A program made the position numbers and the translations under genes. This document shows positions 1-11,403 of a DNA stretch of 64,000 nt, in pieces. Within the stretch, counting starts at the first letter, position 1. Every line of letters starts with the position of its first letter. The notes beneath the pieces were generated by a model that saw only the letters and a list, made by a program, of their open reading frames with translations, made no database searches and was not told where the DNA came from. Origin of the DNA: Porogramme epimiltina (lineage: Eukaryota > Basidiomycota > Agaricomycetes > Polyporales > Polyporaceae); NCBI GenBank assembly GCA_900155495.1, contig FTLJ01000232.1, positions 61,169 to 125,168 on the forward strand. The letters are read 5' to 3'.

Positions 1-959
1 CCATCCCGGCGGAGGAGAGGAGCAGCGGTGGCCCGCTCGCTCCCCTCAGAGCCCGCCTGCCGTCCGTCCGTCCAGGGGATCCAGCCCTCCCACTCAAACA
101 CACCGTCTACGGCTCGAATCCACGATCGCAAAGTTTTAAAAATATAAACAGCGAAGGGAAAAGAAGGCGCGAACGGGTGGAAAGAGAATAAAAAAGGCAG
201 GGGACCGGCCAAAGGGAGCGCACGGAGATCGAATAGACTCACTGTGATGAACGCGTTCGAGTCCTGGACAAGGAGCGAGAACGGGCGGCACTCGCGGAAC
301 GCAGACGTCTGGGTCATGTTCATCATGAAGTCCTGGCAGCCGACGGTGGAGTAGTTGGTCGAGAACGTGTCGTCGAACGGCTGCGGGAAGGGCTTGGGCA
401 GGTCCGGCGTGCCCGTCGGCACCGTCGCGCTCCCCGCGGTCACCGTCGGCGCGGCTGTTGATGAGGACGCGAGGGAGAGCGCGGTGCCCGTCGGCGTCGC
501 GCTGCCCACAGTGGTCGCGGTCGATTCTGCGGGCACGGGCGCGGGGTCGGGATGCGCATGTCGTTTGTGCGGCGTCCAGTCGGCGACGGTCTGCCAGCTC
601 GGGTCGCGGGTGGCGAAGACGTCGAGGGCGGCGGGGTGGGTGAGGAAGCGGGTGGAGAGGCCGATGAGGACGAGGGCGAGAGGCACGAGGACGGCGGCCC
701 AGCGCGTGCGGCGGCCGGTGCGCTTCTTGAGCAGCTGCTGCTGGGCGAAGGTGTACGGATCCTCCTTCGGGGAGAGGGGGGCCTGGTCGTGTCTGGACGA
801 GGGGGAGGGGGATCTGGAGCTGCTGGGGGAGGGGCTGAGGAAGGAATCATCGTGGAGATCAAGCCTGAGGGACGTGTCTGATGCGATCGTCGACGCCGAG
901 GACGGTGTGCGGGGCGCGGTGGGTCGTCGGGGGTCCGGGGACGCTGGGGGCGTGAACAT
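1..959 (-). CDS. DUF7729-like membrane protein, 5' part only
   Basis: Exon 1 runs 959 to 243 (239 codons) and ends at a clean GTGAGT donor at 242. The rest is intron, or lies beyond the left edge. Residues 1-86 are Ser/Pro-rich and look cytosolic. A hydrophobic stretch at about 87-104 is a likely signal anchor. A Thr/Ser/Pro-rich linker follows, then a conserved-looking segment with two cysteines (STVGCQDF and FRECRPFSLL) that resembles DUF7729, a fungal family of unknown function. The inferred topology is type II membrane. The next exon is not identifiable in bases 1-241, so the intron may be long or leave the window. The family call comes from memory of the Cys/Phe pattern. The reading frame is firm and the name less so. 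Confidence 0.6.
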   Translation of the reverse strand, partial: MFTPPASPDPRRPTAPRTPSSASTIASDTSLRLDLHDDSFLSPSPSSSRSPSPSSRHDQAPLSPKEDPYTFAQQQLLKKRTGRRTRWAAVLVPLALVLIGLSTRFLTHPAALDVFATRDPSWQTVADWTPHKRHAHPDPAPVPAESTATTVGSATPTGTALSLASSSTAAPTVTAGSATVPTGTPDLPKPFPQPFDDTFSTNYSTVGCQDFMMNMTQTSAFRECRPFSLLVQDSNAFITVSLFDLRALPLAGPLPFLFSFHPFAPSFPFAVYIFKTLRSWIRAVDGVFEWEGWIPWTDGRQAGSEGSERATAAPLLRRD

Positions 960-3508
960 GGTTGTGGACTAGAGACAGAGAAGGGGTATCGGGGGAGAAG
1001 GAGCGTGGGGTGGAAGGAGTGACAGGTGTTGGGGACAAGAGGCGAAGGGGAAGAAGCCCTGTTGGTGGTGCGCGGCCAGACAGGAATATGGGGGCGGAGG
1101 GGCGGGCGTTGTGCGGCGGTGCTGTTTCAATCGGAAGAAACAGATGCTGTTAGGATGGATCGTCCGGTCTGGACCGCGGGGTGGGGAGCGCGGAGGAGGG
1201 CACGCACCGAGCTATGTGGGCTGTCCGGTCAGGCTGGGAGAGTCTTGGGCGAACGAGACATCAGCGGGCGGGACGGGCGCTGGCAGGGGGAGGGCCGGAC
1301 GGAGGAGGGAGCTCGTGGTGCGAGGCTGAGCTTGCGCGGGCAACACACCCACGCAGAGAAGGCCCATGGCCATCTGCTGTCGCTGTCGGACCCGGTCGAA
1401 AACGAAGCCCGCCGTCCTGGATCAGGCACGCGCCTGTCTTCGACCCTTGTTCCTCGCCACGTGACCGTGCGACGCGCCTGTCCCCGCCTTCCCCGGGCCC
1501 TCCTGGCCAATCGTGGCCGGTCGCTTGTCCCGCGCGACAGCTCCGGTGCGTCGAATCAACGCCCGCGATCAACCCCGTCCCCCGGGCGCCTCTCCCCTCC
1601 ACGCCGCCTCAGCCTGACAGCGCAGACATGATCGCCCACACGCGCGCTCGCCTCTTACTGCTCATCTAGCGTTAGTCCCGCCCACTCCTACTTTGCCCTG
1701 TCGGGATCGCTCTCCCCTCCGCCCTGCCCTTCGTCGGGGGGAAACTCGGTGCGGCGCCTGATGGCGCGGCAATGCGATTCCCCGTTTGTCTCAGGAACCT
1801 CGTCCACGCCCCACCCCGCATCGGAACAACGAGAACAGAACAGAACAACCTCACCGACGCATTTGGAAGCCCCCCGCCAAGAATAAGCGGGCGGACGGCG
1901 TCGACGCTTCCAGCGGGGGCGCGGAACAGCGTACGAGCGTACACGAGCCGACTCAACAGTCGTTAGAGCGCACTGATCGCCGTACCACAAGAAGAGCGGA
2001 AACGGTTCGGGGACCTGCCTATCGTTAGGAGGATGCGTTTCAGAGGCCTTGAGGGGAGTCACATAACCAGATACTCCCACCATTCAGTGGGCTTTTCTCG
2101 GCCCTGCGGCGGAAAACCAGCAGTATTGCGTACGGTAACCTGTACTACAACGCATCCAATGACGTCACATGTTATCGCAGGCGTTGTGGAGCTCCGTGCG
2201 ACGAGCGGACGAGCACACAAGCCCTCCCCCCCGCATCATGCACGACGAAAGAGCGGCACTCTCTCACAAACCCACCATCTCCCCCCCAGATGATATCATG
2301 CCCTCGTCCGATTACTGCACCCGCCAGCATCACAGCACTGGGTCCTCTAAAGCAGTCCCCCTTTGATATCGATATCACACATACGCAGTGCACGCCCGCT
2401 CATCATTGCCCACGGCCGGAGCCGCACGCCTCGTGCCCGCCCCCCCTCCCCACCCGACGTGCCCGGCGTTCGTCCCTGGCCGTGGCGTGCCCGCAGGGCC
2501 GTGGTGACGTCGCGCTCCACTCCCCGTCCCTCGCGCCCTGGGGCAGGCTGATCGCAGGCCGCTGCTGCACCTGCAGGCTTCAGGCTGAGATGATGGCGGG
2601 AGGGGAGGAAGAGCGCGCGGGAGCGAGGGCAGGAAACGCGGCCCCAGGCGGCCGCGCGCAGGCGCGACCGACGCGGCTACCCGGACAGATCTTCGAGCGT
2701 CGTTGTTCCCGCACTTGGAGCACCGACAATGAACGCGATGGCCAGAACTCGGGCGTCGCGGGGCTCGTCGGCCTTTAGACTTTGCGCGGTGGAGCCCGAG
2801 GAATGTTCCTCGTGCGGGACGCCAGGGGGCTAGAAGGCCTGGCCTGTCTGCGCCGCTAACTCCGTGCCGCGCGCGACGCCCTTCGCACGGCGCACCGCCG
2901 CGAATTTGTCGCGCGCGGCGCAGAAGGGCGCCCACACCCACAGTTGGGGGAGGGGGGGGGTTAAGATGGCGCGCCGTGATCGCTGATGCGCGCGCGCCCG
3001 CGGTGGTGATCTGAGCTGCGCGAGCGCGCAAGGTGCTTCGGTATAAGTTCTCAGCGGGCGGGGGGGCGCAGGCGGCGCGTTGGCGTGCCTTATGACAGTG
3101 CCTTGGCTTGTGTGCTGCTCCATACCGCCTCGCGCGCTGGGCAGGGCGGGCGGTGTACGTGGCGACTCGCTAGGCGGACACGGTGAGCACACGTTCTTTG
3201 GCCTAGCGCGTGGTGTCAGCAGGCTTCGGTGTGGGTTAACTCGACATTGGGCATGCAGGGTGCTCACCTGGTTGGACGACGCCAGCGCTCTTGCTTCAGA
3301 CCGTTTAAAAACAGCAGAAAGAGGCAATAAATAAACAGTGGACAAAGCAAATACTTAACAGAGCACGAGAGCGATAACCAAGCGATCGTATAACAAACAG
3401 CCCGCCTGTATGCACGAGCTGCGCTATGAGCAAACCCACCAATGAGCCGACGAGACGAGCAAGGCTCTCACCTAACCCAATGGCGACCCCGAACTAACCC
3501 GTAGTGCG
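960..3508. other. Intergenic, GC-rich, no gene supported
   Basis: This 2.5-kb stretch lies between the start of the DUF7729-like gene and the 3' end of the first DUF7918 gene, both on the minus strand. Open frames here are Arg/Pro/Ala-rich and overlap in several frames, as expected by chance at high GC. It presumably carries the promoter of the DUF7729-like gene and the 3' UTR of the DUF7918 gene. A G/C homopolymer-rich patch lies near 2945-2960. Confidence 0.6.
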
Positions 3509-5170
3509 TCAATCATCCAACGTGAGGTCGATCACCCCCTCCTCATCCCTGGTATACCGCAGCGGCGCGCCCCTTCTGCTGGGACCGGGCCCGCGCTGCA
3601 CACCCGCCAATCCACCACCCTGGAAATCCGCGGCGCGCACAGTGAGAAAAAAAGGCAAAGAGAAGCAAAAAACCCGAACCGGAAATGAACCCACCCTCGA
3701 GAAGTCCACCACTCTCGGCTTCACCTCCACCAACGACGGCGCGGAATTCGGACTGGGGGCAGGGGCGAGCCGCTGCCTTTTCGGCGGCGATTCCCCGTCC
3801 CGCTCCCGCCCCAACTCCCGCTTCCGCCCGTCGCCGTCAAGCTCGCCCCGCGCCCTCCGCGCCTCCTCCGCGAGACGCACATGGGTCGGCGCCAACACTG
3901 GCACGGGCTGCGACTGTGGTTCCGGCCACAGCGCTCGCGCGTGCGCGGACCCCGGCGTCGGTACCAGACCTGGTGCTGGCCCCGGTGCCGGTGCCAGTGG
4001 AACCTGTCCCAGCGCCGGTTTCGGTGCGAGCGCCGCTGGGGCCGGGGCTGGCGCGGGCTCGGGCTCGGGCTTGAGCCCGGCAAGCGGCGGTGGGGGGCCC
4101 ATCGGCGCAAGGCCCTGCGCCTGCAGCAGCGCTGCGGCCGCGGACGGGTCAGCGATCGAGGGGGCGCACGAGGACGAGGCGCACGCACCGAGCGGCTTGT
4201 AGTGGAAGACGAAGCGCCGCTTCCACGCCTCGTCGAGGATGGTCGTTTCCCAGTTCGTCTGCGTCTCCTGCACGCGCTGCCCTTCGCCCAGCCTGCCGCG
4301 CGCGGCCGTCGTCAGCCTGCTGTCCTCTCCGCCGCACGATCCCCCTAGGATCGAGCGGACAACGGAGGAGGAGGCGGAAAAGGGAAGGGGACGTACTGGA
4401 CGCAGTGCGCGCCGGCCTTTTTCGAGCGCTCGTGCACGGGCCCGGGGGCCTGGAAGCGCGAGGGCGGGATCGGGCGCGCGTGCTCCATGTACGTCGCCTC
4501 GACGCGCCGCACGGACACCTGGATCGTGCCCAGCTCCGGGGCCCCGTACTGCTCCGCCGCTTCGTCCGCGTCTTCGGGCGGGAATGCGGAGCGGGGGGGG
4601 CGGGGGCGAGGGTGACGTAAGCCCTAGGAATGAATGCACAAGAGAGGTGTGGGGTGGGACGCGGTGGGAGGACGGAGGACGGGGTGGAGTGCGAAAGACG
4701 GGGCGGGGGCGGAAAACAGGAGCGAGAGGCGGAAGACGCACCGGTGAGCACGAGCTCCGCGAACTGGTATGGCTGGCGCACGTCCGCGCTGGTGCGCACG
4801 CCCCACCGCGAGCCGTCCTGGCCGTGCGGCACAAGGCTGCTCCCCGCGGGCGTGCCGTCGAGGCGGACCTTGAAAATGAGGAAGTGCTCGTCGAGCGTGT
4901 TCCTCCAGCACACAACGAAGCTCTATCGTAGGAGGGGAGAGGCGGGGAGTCGCGTCGTTGGGGTGGTTTCCGAACAGATGGATGGAGAACGACAATGGTG
5001 GGGTCGGTGACGCGATCGCGGGGCGATTATGGAGTGCGGCGCACCTTCCCGGCCTCGCTGGGGACGAAGCACGACACGGTTTGGCCGTCCTCTTCGAGCC
5101 TGGTGCCGTACTCGGGGAGCGGTGCAACTCCATCGCATGTGATCCAGACGTCGACCTCCTTCAAATGCAT
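3509..5170 (-). CDS. DUF7918 protein, copy A (385 aa)
   Basis: Six exons: 5170-5045, 4922-4742, 4571-4397, 4316-4189, 4131-3695 and 3619-3509; all phases close. DUF7918 is a basidiomycete family of unknown function. Family marks: the start MHLKEVDVWI, the exon-1 end SCFVPSEAGK, the motif VHERSKKAGAHC, FVFHYKPL followed by LLQAQG, and a terminal VIDLTLDD. The start is fixed because copies B and C have Met at the same aligned position. Exon 2 is 181 nt, as in B and C. A Pro/Ala-rich region with KRQR-type basic runs separates the conserved domain from the tail and suggests a nuclear location (inference). It is much richer in GC than copies B and C. A reading with continuous open frame across 3509-4915 was rejected because it breaks the family alignment. 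Confidence 0.85.
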
Positions 5171-5590
5171 CTTCGTCAAGGCTCCACTGCTCCGTTGTAC
5201 CGTCTTTGACGAGAAGACGCGGCCCTAGGTACGCTGGGACGGCTTTCTTGCCTGGAGTCGCAGATAAGCAAGGCGTACAAGCACAAGTCGGGGCTCACCG
5301 GCGTTAGCGCGAGGCAGCACTCCATATGTGGTAGGTCTATGGGAATTGTGGTTTCGAAGGCGCGCCTGAGAACGCAAAAGTCAAACTGCTACCGCGCCTG
5401 GCGGATATGGCTGTCACTCCAACGATGCTGGGCCAGGAAGGCATTGAAAATTGCCTGATGCATTTAACGCCAGAAACCACGCATCCATTCACATTAGTCC
5501 GCTATTAGTAGGGTACTAAATTGGGTCAAGTATGAACTCTACATTGCAAACGGTGGATGCATTCGGCGCTCACCAGGAGCCATCAAGACG
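5171..5590. other. Spacer between DUF7918 copies A and B
   Basis: A 420-bp intergenic stretch, clearly more AT-rich than the DNA to its left. No open frame or RNA gene is seen. It should hold the promoter of copy A and the 3' end of copy B. Confidence 0.6.
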
Positions 5591-6821
5591 TTAATCGCTC
5601 AGAGTCAAATCAATGACCTCTTTGTCCGCGGGGGGCAGAGTCTCCGTGAGCGGTTCCTCTTTCTTGGCCTTCTTCGACGGCCCGCTACCCTTTTCCCTCT
5701 CCATGACTTCAATCTTTCTCTGGAGGAGCATGAGCTGGTTCTGCGCCATACGATAATTCAGCCCATCAATACCTTAAATGAAGTAAAGCGTACAGAAACT
5801 CACCTTCATCTCGGCGAGCTCGCGGCTTTGGTCGCCTTCAGCAGCCACCTCAGGCTTGATGTCGATTTCATCTTCATCTGCACGTGCATGCTTCCTTGGG
5901 TTTTGATCTCTAAGGAGTTGGCTGGTGTCGATAGGATCTCGGTCCTCCAAGGCGGAAGGAATGATTTCTTGAGCCTGTAACAAGGCTGAATGCAAGGGTA
6001 TACACCATGAACTTCGCGCCTCACTTGATCCAGGACTTGGAAGATGAGACACTCACCCTGCGGTCTGTAACGGAAGATAAAAATCGCATGTGGTACTTGG
6101 TCCAAGTCTAGGTAACATGATCTGTGGGAGGACCGTTTTACGGTAACCTCTTCTCCAAGGCTGGTGGAGGTGTACGTGAGATAAAGCATCGCCTAAACCA
6201 GCTTGTGAGAAGCTGACCTAATGCAATGTGCACCAGATTTCTTCGACTTCTCGTGGACAATGCCAACAGAGTGGAAGTTCGATGGTGGAGGGGGCCTACT
6301 ATACAAGTCAGGGCCAAGTTTTCTGACCCGCTTGACTGTGACTTTGATGGTCCCAAGATCGGCGTGTGTAGTGTCCGGAGAGAAATCATCGGCATCTAGC
6401 ACGTTACTATGTCAGTATGAACCCCATTTGTAGCTCACACCACATGCATGTACCTGTGGTTTTTATATTGGAAAATACGATTGGACGACGAGTAGTGGGG
6501 CTTACACCCAAGCCCCACAGGGTGTCTACCTTTCCAGGGCCAGTCACTTTAAAGTGGGTACAAACCCCATCTAATTCCGTCTCGAATTTCGCGTAGGCAT
6601 CAGCGTCCCCATTCTTCTTGTGGATAGTAAATTTCTGGGCGTACGCGTCAATTTTACAGCCTGAGTGACTAGGATGGAAACTTGCCACGGACCTTTCCGG
6701 CTTCGCTCGGAATGAAACAAGATATGACGTCACCGTCTTTCGAGGGCTCCGTCTTCGTTGAATATTCGTTCAGCCTCTTTCCTTCACATTCAACCCATAC
6801 TTCCATTCCGTGGAGAAGCAT
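5591..6821 (-). CDS. DUF7918 protein, copy B (307 aa)
   Basis: Six exons: 6821-6693, 6634-6454, 6395-6218, 6160-6057, 5985-5804 and 5740-5591. It begins MLLHGMEVWVECEG and shares the family signature: SCFIPSEAGK, VHEKSKKSGAHC, FIFRYRPQ, LLQAQEIIP and the end VIDLTLSD. Exon 1 (129 nt) equals that of copy C, and exon 2 (181 nt) equals those of A and C. An in-frame ATG at 6863 would add 14 residues, but 6821 aligns exactly with the Met of A and C and is preferred. The last exon is rich in Lys/Glu and may form a short coiled coil before the tail. Function unknown. Confidence 0.88.
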
Positions 6822-7209
6822 CGCGGTCGGGCAGGTCACAAGTTGCCGAGAGGTGGTTGTCACGATTTGAGAAGTGTGTGGTGGGCGCTTGTTGTCAAGA
6901 GCGCCTCGTGATTAGGCGCTTATGCCTCCTTATAAAACTAGTCTAGTCCTATATAGTAAGTCTGTGTAACATGCATCCTAATGCATTTCTTTGGGGATCG
7001 TGGGCTTATGCCGCGCAACCTATGATCTTATACTTAGCCGTGGCACTGATAAGCTACCGCACGAGTACGCGTCGGTAGAATGTAACCGTGAGCTAAGGTC
7101 GAGCTGGTGAACTTCATACGGAATAGTAGTTATGGTACGACGGCAACATGATGACATTAGACTCAACGCTGCTATTGCATTCACGAATCGCAAGGGAAAG
7201 GTTCCAGGA
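6822..7209. other. Spacer between DUF7918 copies B and C
   Basis: A 388-bp AT-richer intergenic stretch. TATA-like sequences occur near 6945 (ctatatag). No coding potential was found. Confidence 0.55.
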
Positions 7210-8486
7210 TTAGTCACTCAAAGTCAAGTCGATGACGTCCCCATTAGATGCATATGTAGACTCTGCGTATGGCTCTTCCTTCTTGACCCTCTTGGATGAT
7301 CTACCAGCTTTCTTCTCCAGTAATTCGATTTCTTTCTCTAGCTGGCGACGCTGACGCTAAATCGCGCAAAAGACGAGTCAGCCCACTTCATCGGAGGACT
7401 GGAAGCGACAACATATATTACACTACCTTCTTCTCCTCCAACTCCCGCTCCTCGTCGGACTTAATGTGCCTACTTGGTTTCGTGTCGACCTCATAGTCAT
7501 TTGCGTGTTTGTGCTTTCTTGAAATCTCGGTGCCTGTAGGAAAGCGAGGCTGGTTCGCGTAAGAGCTTGGGCCCGGCTCCCCTGCAGGGGGTAGAGAGAA
7601 TGATATGATCCCCTGCGCCTGCAGCAAAGCTAAAGAGGGAACTTAGTGCCTCCAAAAGCTACAATACACGCCAAGGAGACGGGCTGACCTTGCGGTTTAT
7701 ATCGAAAAATGAAAGTCACAATAGGCTCTTGATCTATGTCTACGTAGCTTGACTTAGAGCCTTCGTTGGGTTTCACGTTGACCTCTTCACCGAGGCTTTG
7801 AGCGACATGAAACAACGTCAGGATCAACTCACAGGACTGATTTAGTAGGCAACTGACCCAACACAATGAGCCCCTGCCTTCTTGGATTGTTCGTGTACGG
7901 TACCCACAGACTGAAATCCAGAGCCTTTTCTTACTCTGTTGGCATCCTGATGCCCAACTTTCTCGATCCGCCTCGCAGAGACTTTGATGGTGCCGAAGTC
8001 GGCAGAAATTGGAGCTGCTAGAAGCAGGCTGTCATCATCTACAGCAAAATTATCTACAAGGGGATTTCGAAGGAATATCTTGAGATCGTACCACTCGTTG
8101 CAAGTTCCGAGAATACAAACGGGCGGCGAACGGTGGAGCTTGTTAGCACATCCCGTCGCCTCCACCGGGTTCTAGGCGGGGTCGGGCTACATCCGGCAAA
8201 CGAGCCATCCAATTCCGATTCGAAAACCAGATAGTAGTCCGAGCTTCCGTTCTTCCAACAAATTATGAATTTCTGTGCGATTGGAGGATGGGAGTTGTCA
8301 GAGAGTGCAACACATATACTGGTAAGCTCCATGGACCCGTAAGATCGATGTACGCACATTTCCTGATTCACTGGGAATGAAGCATGAAGCGATCTTTCTC
8401 GTGGCCTGGCTCTCCACCCTGGTCGAGTATTCGTCCAACCTCTCGTCGCCGCACTCGACCCAAACCTCTATATCGTCGACAATCAT
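7210..8486 (-). CDS. DUF7918 protein, copy C (315 aa)
   Basis: Six exons: 8486-8358, 8272-8092, 8038-7858, 7795-7689, 7629-7427 and 7356-7210. The start MIVDDIEVWVECG aligns with copies A and B. An upstream in-frame ATG at 8561 is possible but unsupported by the paralogues. Family marks: SCFIPSESGN, VHEQSKKAGAHC, FIFRYKPQ, LLQAQGI and the end VIDLTLSD. For exon 3, two in-frame acceptors exist; the one leaving a 53-nt intron (8091-8039) was chosen because the other leaves only about 34 nt. The region after PTPPRTRWRRR is less conserved than in copy B. Probably a nuclear or cytosolic soluble protein of unknown role. Confidence 0.87.
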
Positions 8487-8943
8487 GGAGTCCACTGGTG
8501 GCGTACCGTCGCTGCGGTAGAGGCTGCAGGGGAAACGGGCGTCTTCATTCACGGCCAACACCGTGATGGGCAGGAGGTGTGCTGGCGCTACCAGCGTTCT
8601 ACCACATTCGTCTGCCTTCCCCGATCCTCACCCTGAACCCGAACAACCGCCCGCCACCACAGGAGACCCATACCGATTGGCCTTGACAGAGCCTGCGTTA
8701 GCTGATCTGAAACCTGAAAGGACGATTGTGAGGACGATGAGCAAAGTCACGTCGCGAATTGCGGTTCAGCTCCTAGCTCCCGGAACGAGACAACGCCCGA
8801 GCCTCAACTTCCGCTGAGGTCAAAATAACCTTTCTACGGCTTGGTTGTGCTGGGACTTCGGGTCCGAACTCCATAAAACTGTTAAGCGTGAATATCATAC
8901 CAGGCCATTACAACAAAAGTCGCTGACTAGCGTATCACCCTGG
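8487..8943. other. Spacer upstream of DUF7918 copy C
   Basis: A 457-bp stretch between the start of copy C and the 3' end of the GT32 gene. The first 75 bases stay open in frame with copy C from an ATG at 8561. Nothing else is recognisable. Confidence 0.5.
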
Positions 8944-10380
8944 CTAGGGCGCACTGTCCAACCCGATCCTCGCGTCGTACCTCCGCAATAACAGCCTCTC
9001 GACCCACCCGCCCTTCGGGTAAGGCTTCTCCCACTGGTTATGCAAGTGTAGCGAGAACACTTTCTTCATCACCGCGTCGAGGCCTCCTCCTTCCTCGCGT
9101 CCCAGGCCCATCGTCCACCGCCCGTCGGACGGATCGGAGGTGAATGGGTCTGGTAACCGGTTGTCGAGCCGGCATGAGCGCGCGTCCGTGAAGCAGAACG
9201 GGAGGACTTTGAAGGGAGGGATTCCCGCGGCTAGAAGTCGCCGACGGAGCTTGAGGTAGAGCGTCGCGCCCCAGTCGGTGGTGCCCTTGCGCGGGGCGGG
9301 CGAGGTGGCCATAACGTGGAAGGCCTCGCAGAGGTAGGGGGAGTTTTTGCGGAAGTGCATGAGCGCGCCGTTCATCGGGACATACTTCTTGTCTGGGACC
9401 AAGGCGTGTCAGGCGAGAGTGTCCCCCACGAGAGAAAGAAATGCAGGTTGGAGCGGTGGAGCGGGCATATGGGGAACTCAGAACAAGCACGCACCGTAGC
9501 AGTCCCACTGCGTCACAAACTCGTGCTCCAACAGCGGGGCGAGGTCCCGCGTGAGGAGCGAGTCCATGTCCACCCACACGCCCCCGTACGCCCAGATCAC
9601 TAGCAGCCGCACGAGGTCCCCGTCAATCCACGCCTTCTTGTCGTTCACCTTCAGCAGCTCGCTCCCGTCGAGCGGCGTCCCCCGCGCGAGCCGCGCGTAG
9701 TCCACGACGCGGAGCGCGAACGCGTCGGGGTACCGCGCCCGCCACTTTTCGAGGATCGGGTTCCCGCTCAGGTCCCCGTTCGACCAGAGGATGAGTCGCG
9801 CGCGGTCCGTGTCCTGCGTCGCGAAGAAGCTCTTGAGCATCCACTCCTGCCGCTCGCCGAACGCGGCGAGGTCCGTCCGCCAGTACGTGTGGTACTGCAC
9901 GCGGTGGTCCCCGGGAATGGGGCGCGGCGGCCGTGGGGTGTCGGGCGCGGGGATCGTCCCCGCGAAGTCGTAGCAGTCCATCCCGAACTGGAGCGTCGTC
10001 CCAGCGTGCACCTCCGTATGCCGCGCTCCATACAGCGCCTCGGTTACGTTGTAAGTGGGGGAGACTTCGCGGGGGGCGAAGCACCCGCGGAGCGGGGCCG
10101 TGGCAAGGACCTCTTGCTTCACCCAGTTGCGGTTGTAGAACGCGACCTCGACGTGTGGCTCCCAGTAGAGCAACCCGAGGACGACGGAGAAAACGACGAG
10201 CGGAACGGCGACTTTGAGGAAGGGGAGGAGGCCTCGCGGACGTACGAGCTGGCGGATGGTATAGTCCATCCTATGTGGGGCGTTGGCGTGAACCGGACTG
10301 CTTGGGGTGGACGACCGGTGGCGGAGAGAGGGGCTTTCTGAGCGTGTGTGTAACGGCAGGTCGTCGCGGTATCGAGACAT
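8944..10380 (-). CDS. Glycosyltransferase family 32 (DXD sugar transferase), 444 aa
   Basis: Two exons, 10380-9495 and 9392-8944, with an intron of about 102 nt. The protein has a short Ser/Arg-rich cytosolic N-terminus, one hydrophobic anchor at about residues 51-72, and a lumenal catalytic domain: type II Golgi topology. WIDGDLVRLLVIWAYGG is followed by the metal- and nucleotide-sugar-binding DXD site (VDMDSL, near residues 270-272). The pattern fits the Gly_transf_sug domain shared by GT32 and OCH1-like enzymes. The C-terminal half has conserved-looking tracts such as NGALMHF and HLHNQWEKPYP. The likely role is a mannosyl-, galactosyl- or related transfer to glycans or glycolipids; donor and acceptor cannot be read from the sequence. 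Confidence 0.85.
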
Positions 10381-11403
10381 CCAGAAGTTGTCTTCAGCGG
10401 GTGGTGTCTGCGCGGCGATGAGAGAAGCGGCGCCGGACTAGCAGGTTCTTGATCGCAGTAGAGAAACGTCAAGAAGATTGTGTGTGATGAGAGGTCTTAG
10501 GGTATGTGATCAAAGCATGACGGGGGTCGTGGACGTTGCGGAGCAAGGGCTGTTGTCGGTATACCCGCGCGGCTGAGCTTCGGCGGCATCGAGGACACAT
10601 TGCCTCCTTTCGAACGCGCTGTGCGCAGTCTCTAACGTTCAAAGTTCGCCCTCCCAGGAGGTGAAGCTTGGTGCACACTCAGCATCACACGTCTAAGCAT
10701 GACCAGACCACACGAGATGCGTTCTAATTCACGACGGCTGCCTACGGATACAAAACAACGGGAGTAGAAGAGTAAGGACAAGGGGGGTCCAGAGTCTGAG
10801 ATATCGAGGGGAAGTAAACGATAACCGTATAATACCGGGATGGCGGGTTCGGCGAGTGCAAAAGAAATAAACGAGACGGAGAGCGGCAGCGGGGTAGTAG
10901 GTCCTCGGCGCAGTCGCAGCGGCATCGGCGAAGTATGTGTAGGGGTGGTTGGGGCAATTGTGTGTACGTGAGTTGTGGAGGTGGGTGGGTGTGCGCGTGA
11001 TTGGTGTCGACGACGAGGTGTGATATGTGCGTGTGTGACAATAAGGTAGAGCGGGGTGGTGTCAATGAGTACAATGGGTACGAGGTCGGAGCGACGCGGC
11101 GGTGGCAAAGCGGTGGTCGAGGACGTTGGTGAGCGGTGTGGTGCGATGCGGGCGTGCGAGGCGAAGGCAATATGATACAGGATCCCCTCTTGGTGTTGCA
11201 ATGAGTCCGAGGCGGCAGAAGCGGATTGAAGGCATGGTCGTGTGGGTCATAGTCGGCTATAAACATCCATCCACCCATCCCACTCTCCTCCCCATCCTCC
11301 TCTCCCTCCGCCTCCACGCCTTCCCCTCTCTCCACTCACATACTCACCTAACTCCCAACCTCCCCAACGATCACCTCATCTCCACCCAACAACGGTCAAC
11401 ACT
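10381..11403. other. Intergenic between GT32 and DHH1
   Basis: About 1 kb containing the GT32 promoter and the DHH1 3' UTR. The stretch 11270-11400 is strongly pyrimidine-rich on the plus strand. The minus-strand open frames across 10632-11335 are Thr/Pro/His-rich, overlap in several frames and lack splice logic, so they are not called as genes. Confidence 0.5.

Noticed and set aside
2375..3031. 218-codon minus-strand frame
   Set aside because: Arg/Ala/Pro-rich, no motif, overlapped by frames on both strands in the same GC-rich stretch.
3509..4915. A single 468-codon minus-strand reading frame
   Set aside because: It mixes real exons of DUF7918 copy A with introns; only the six-exon model aligns with copies B and C.
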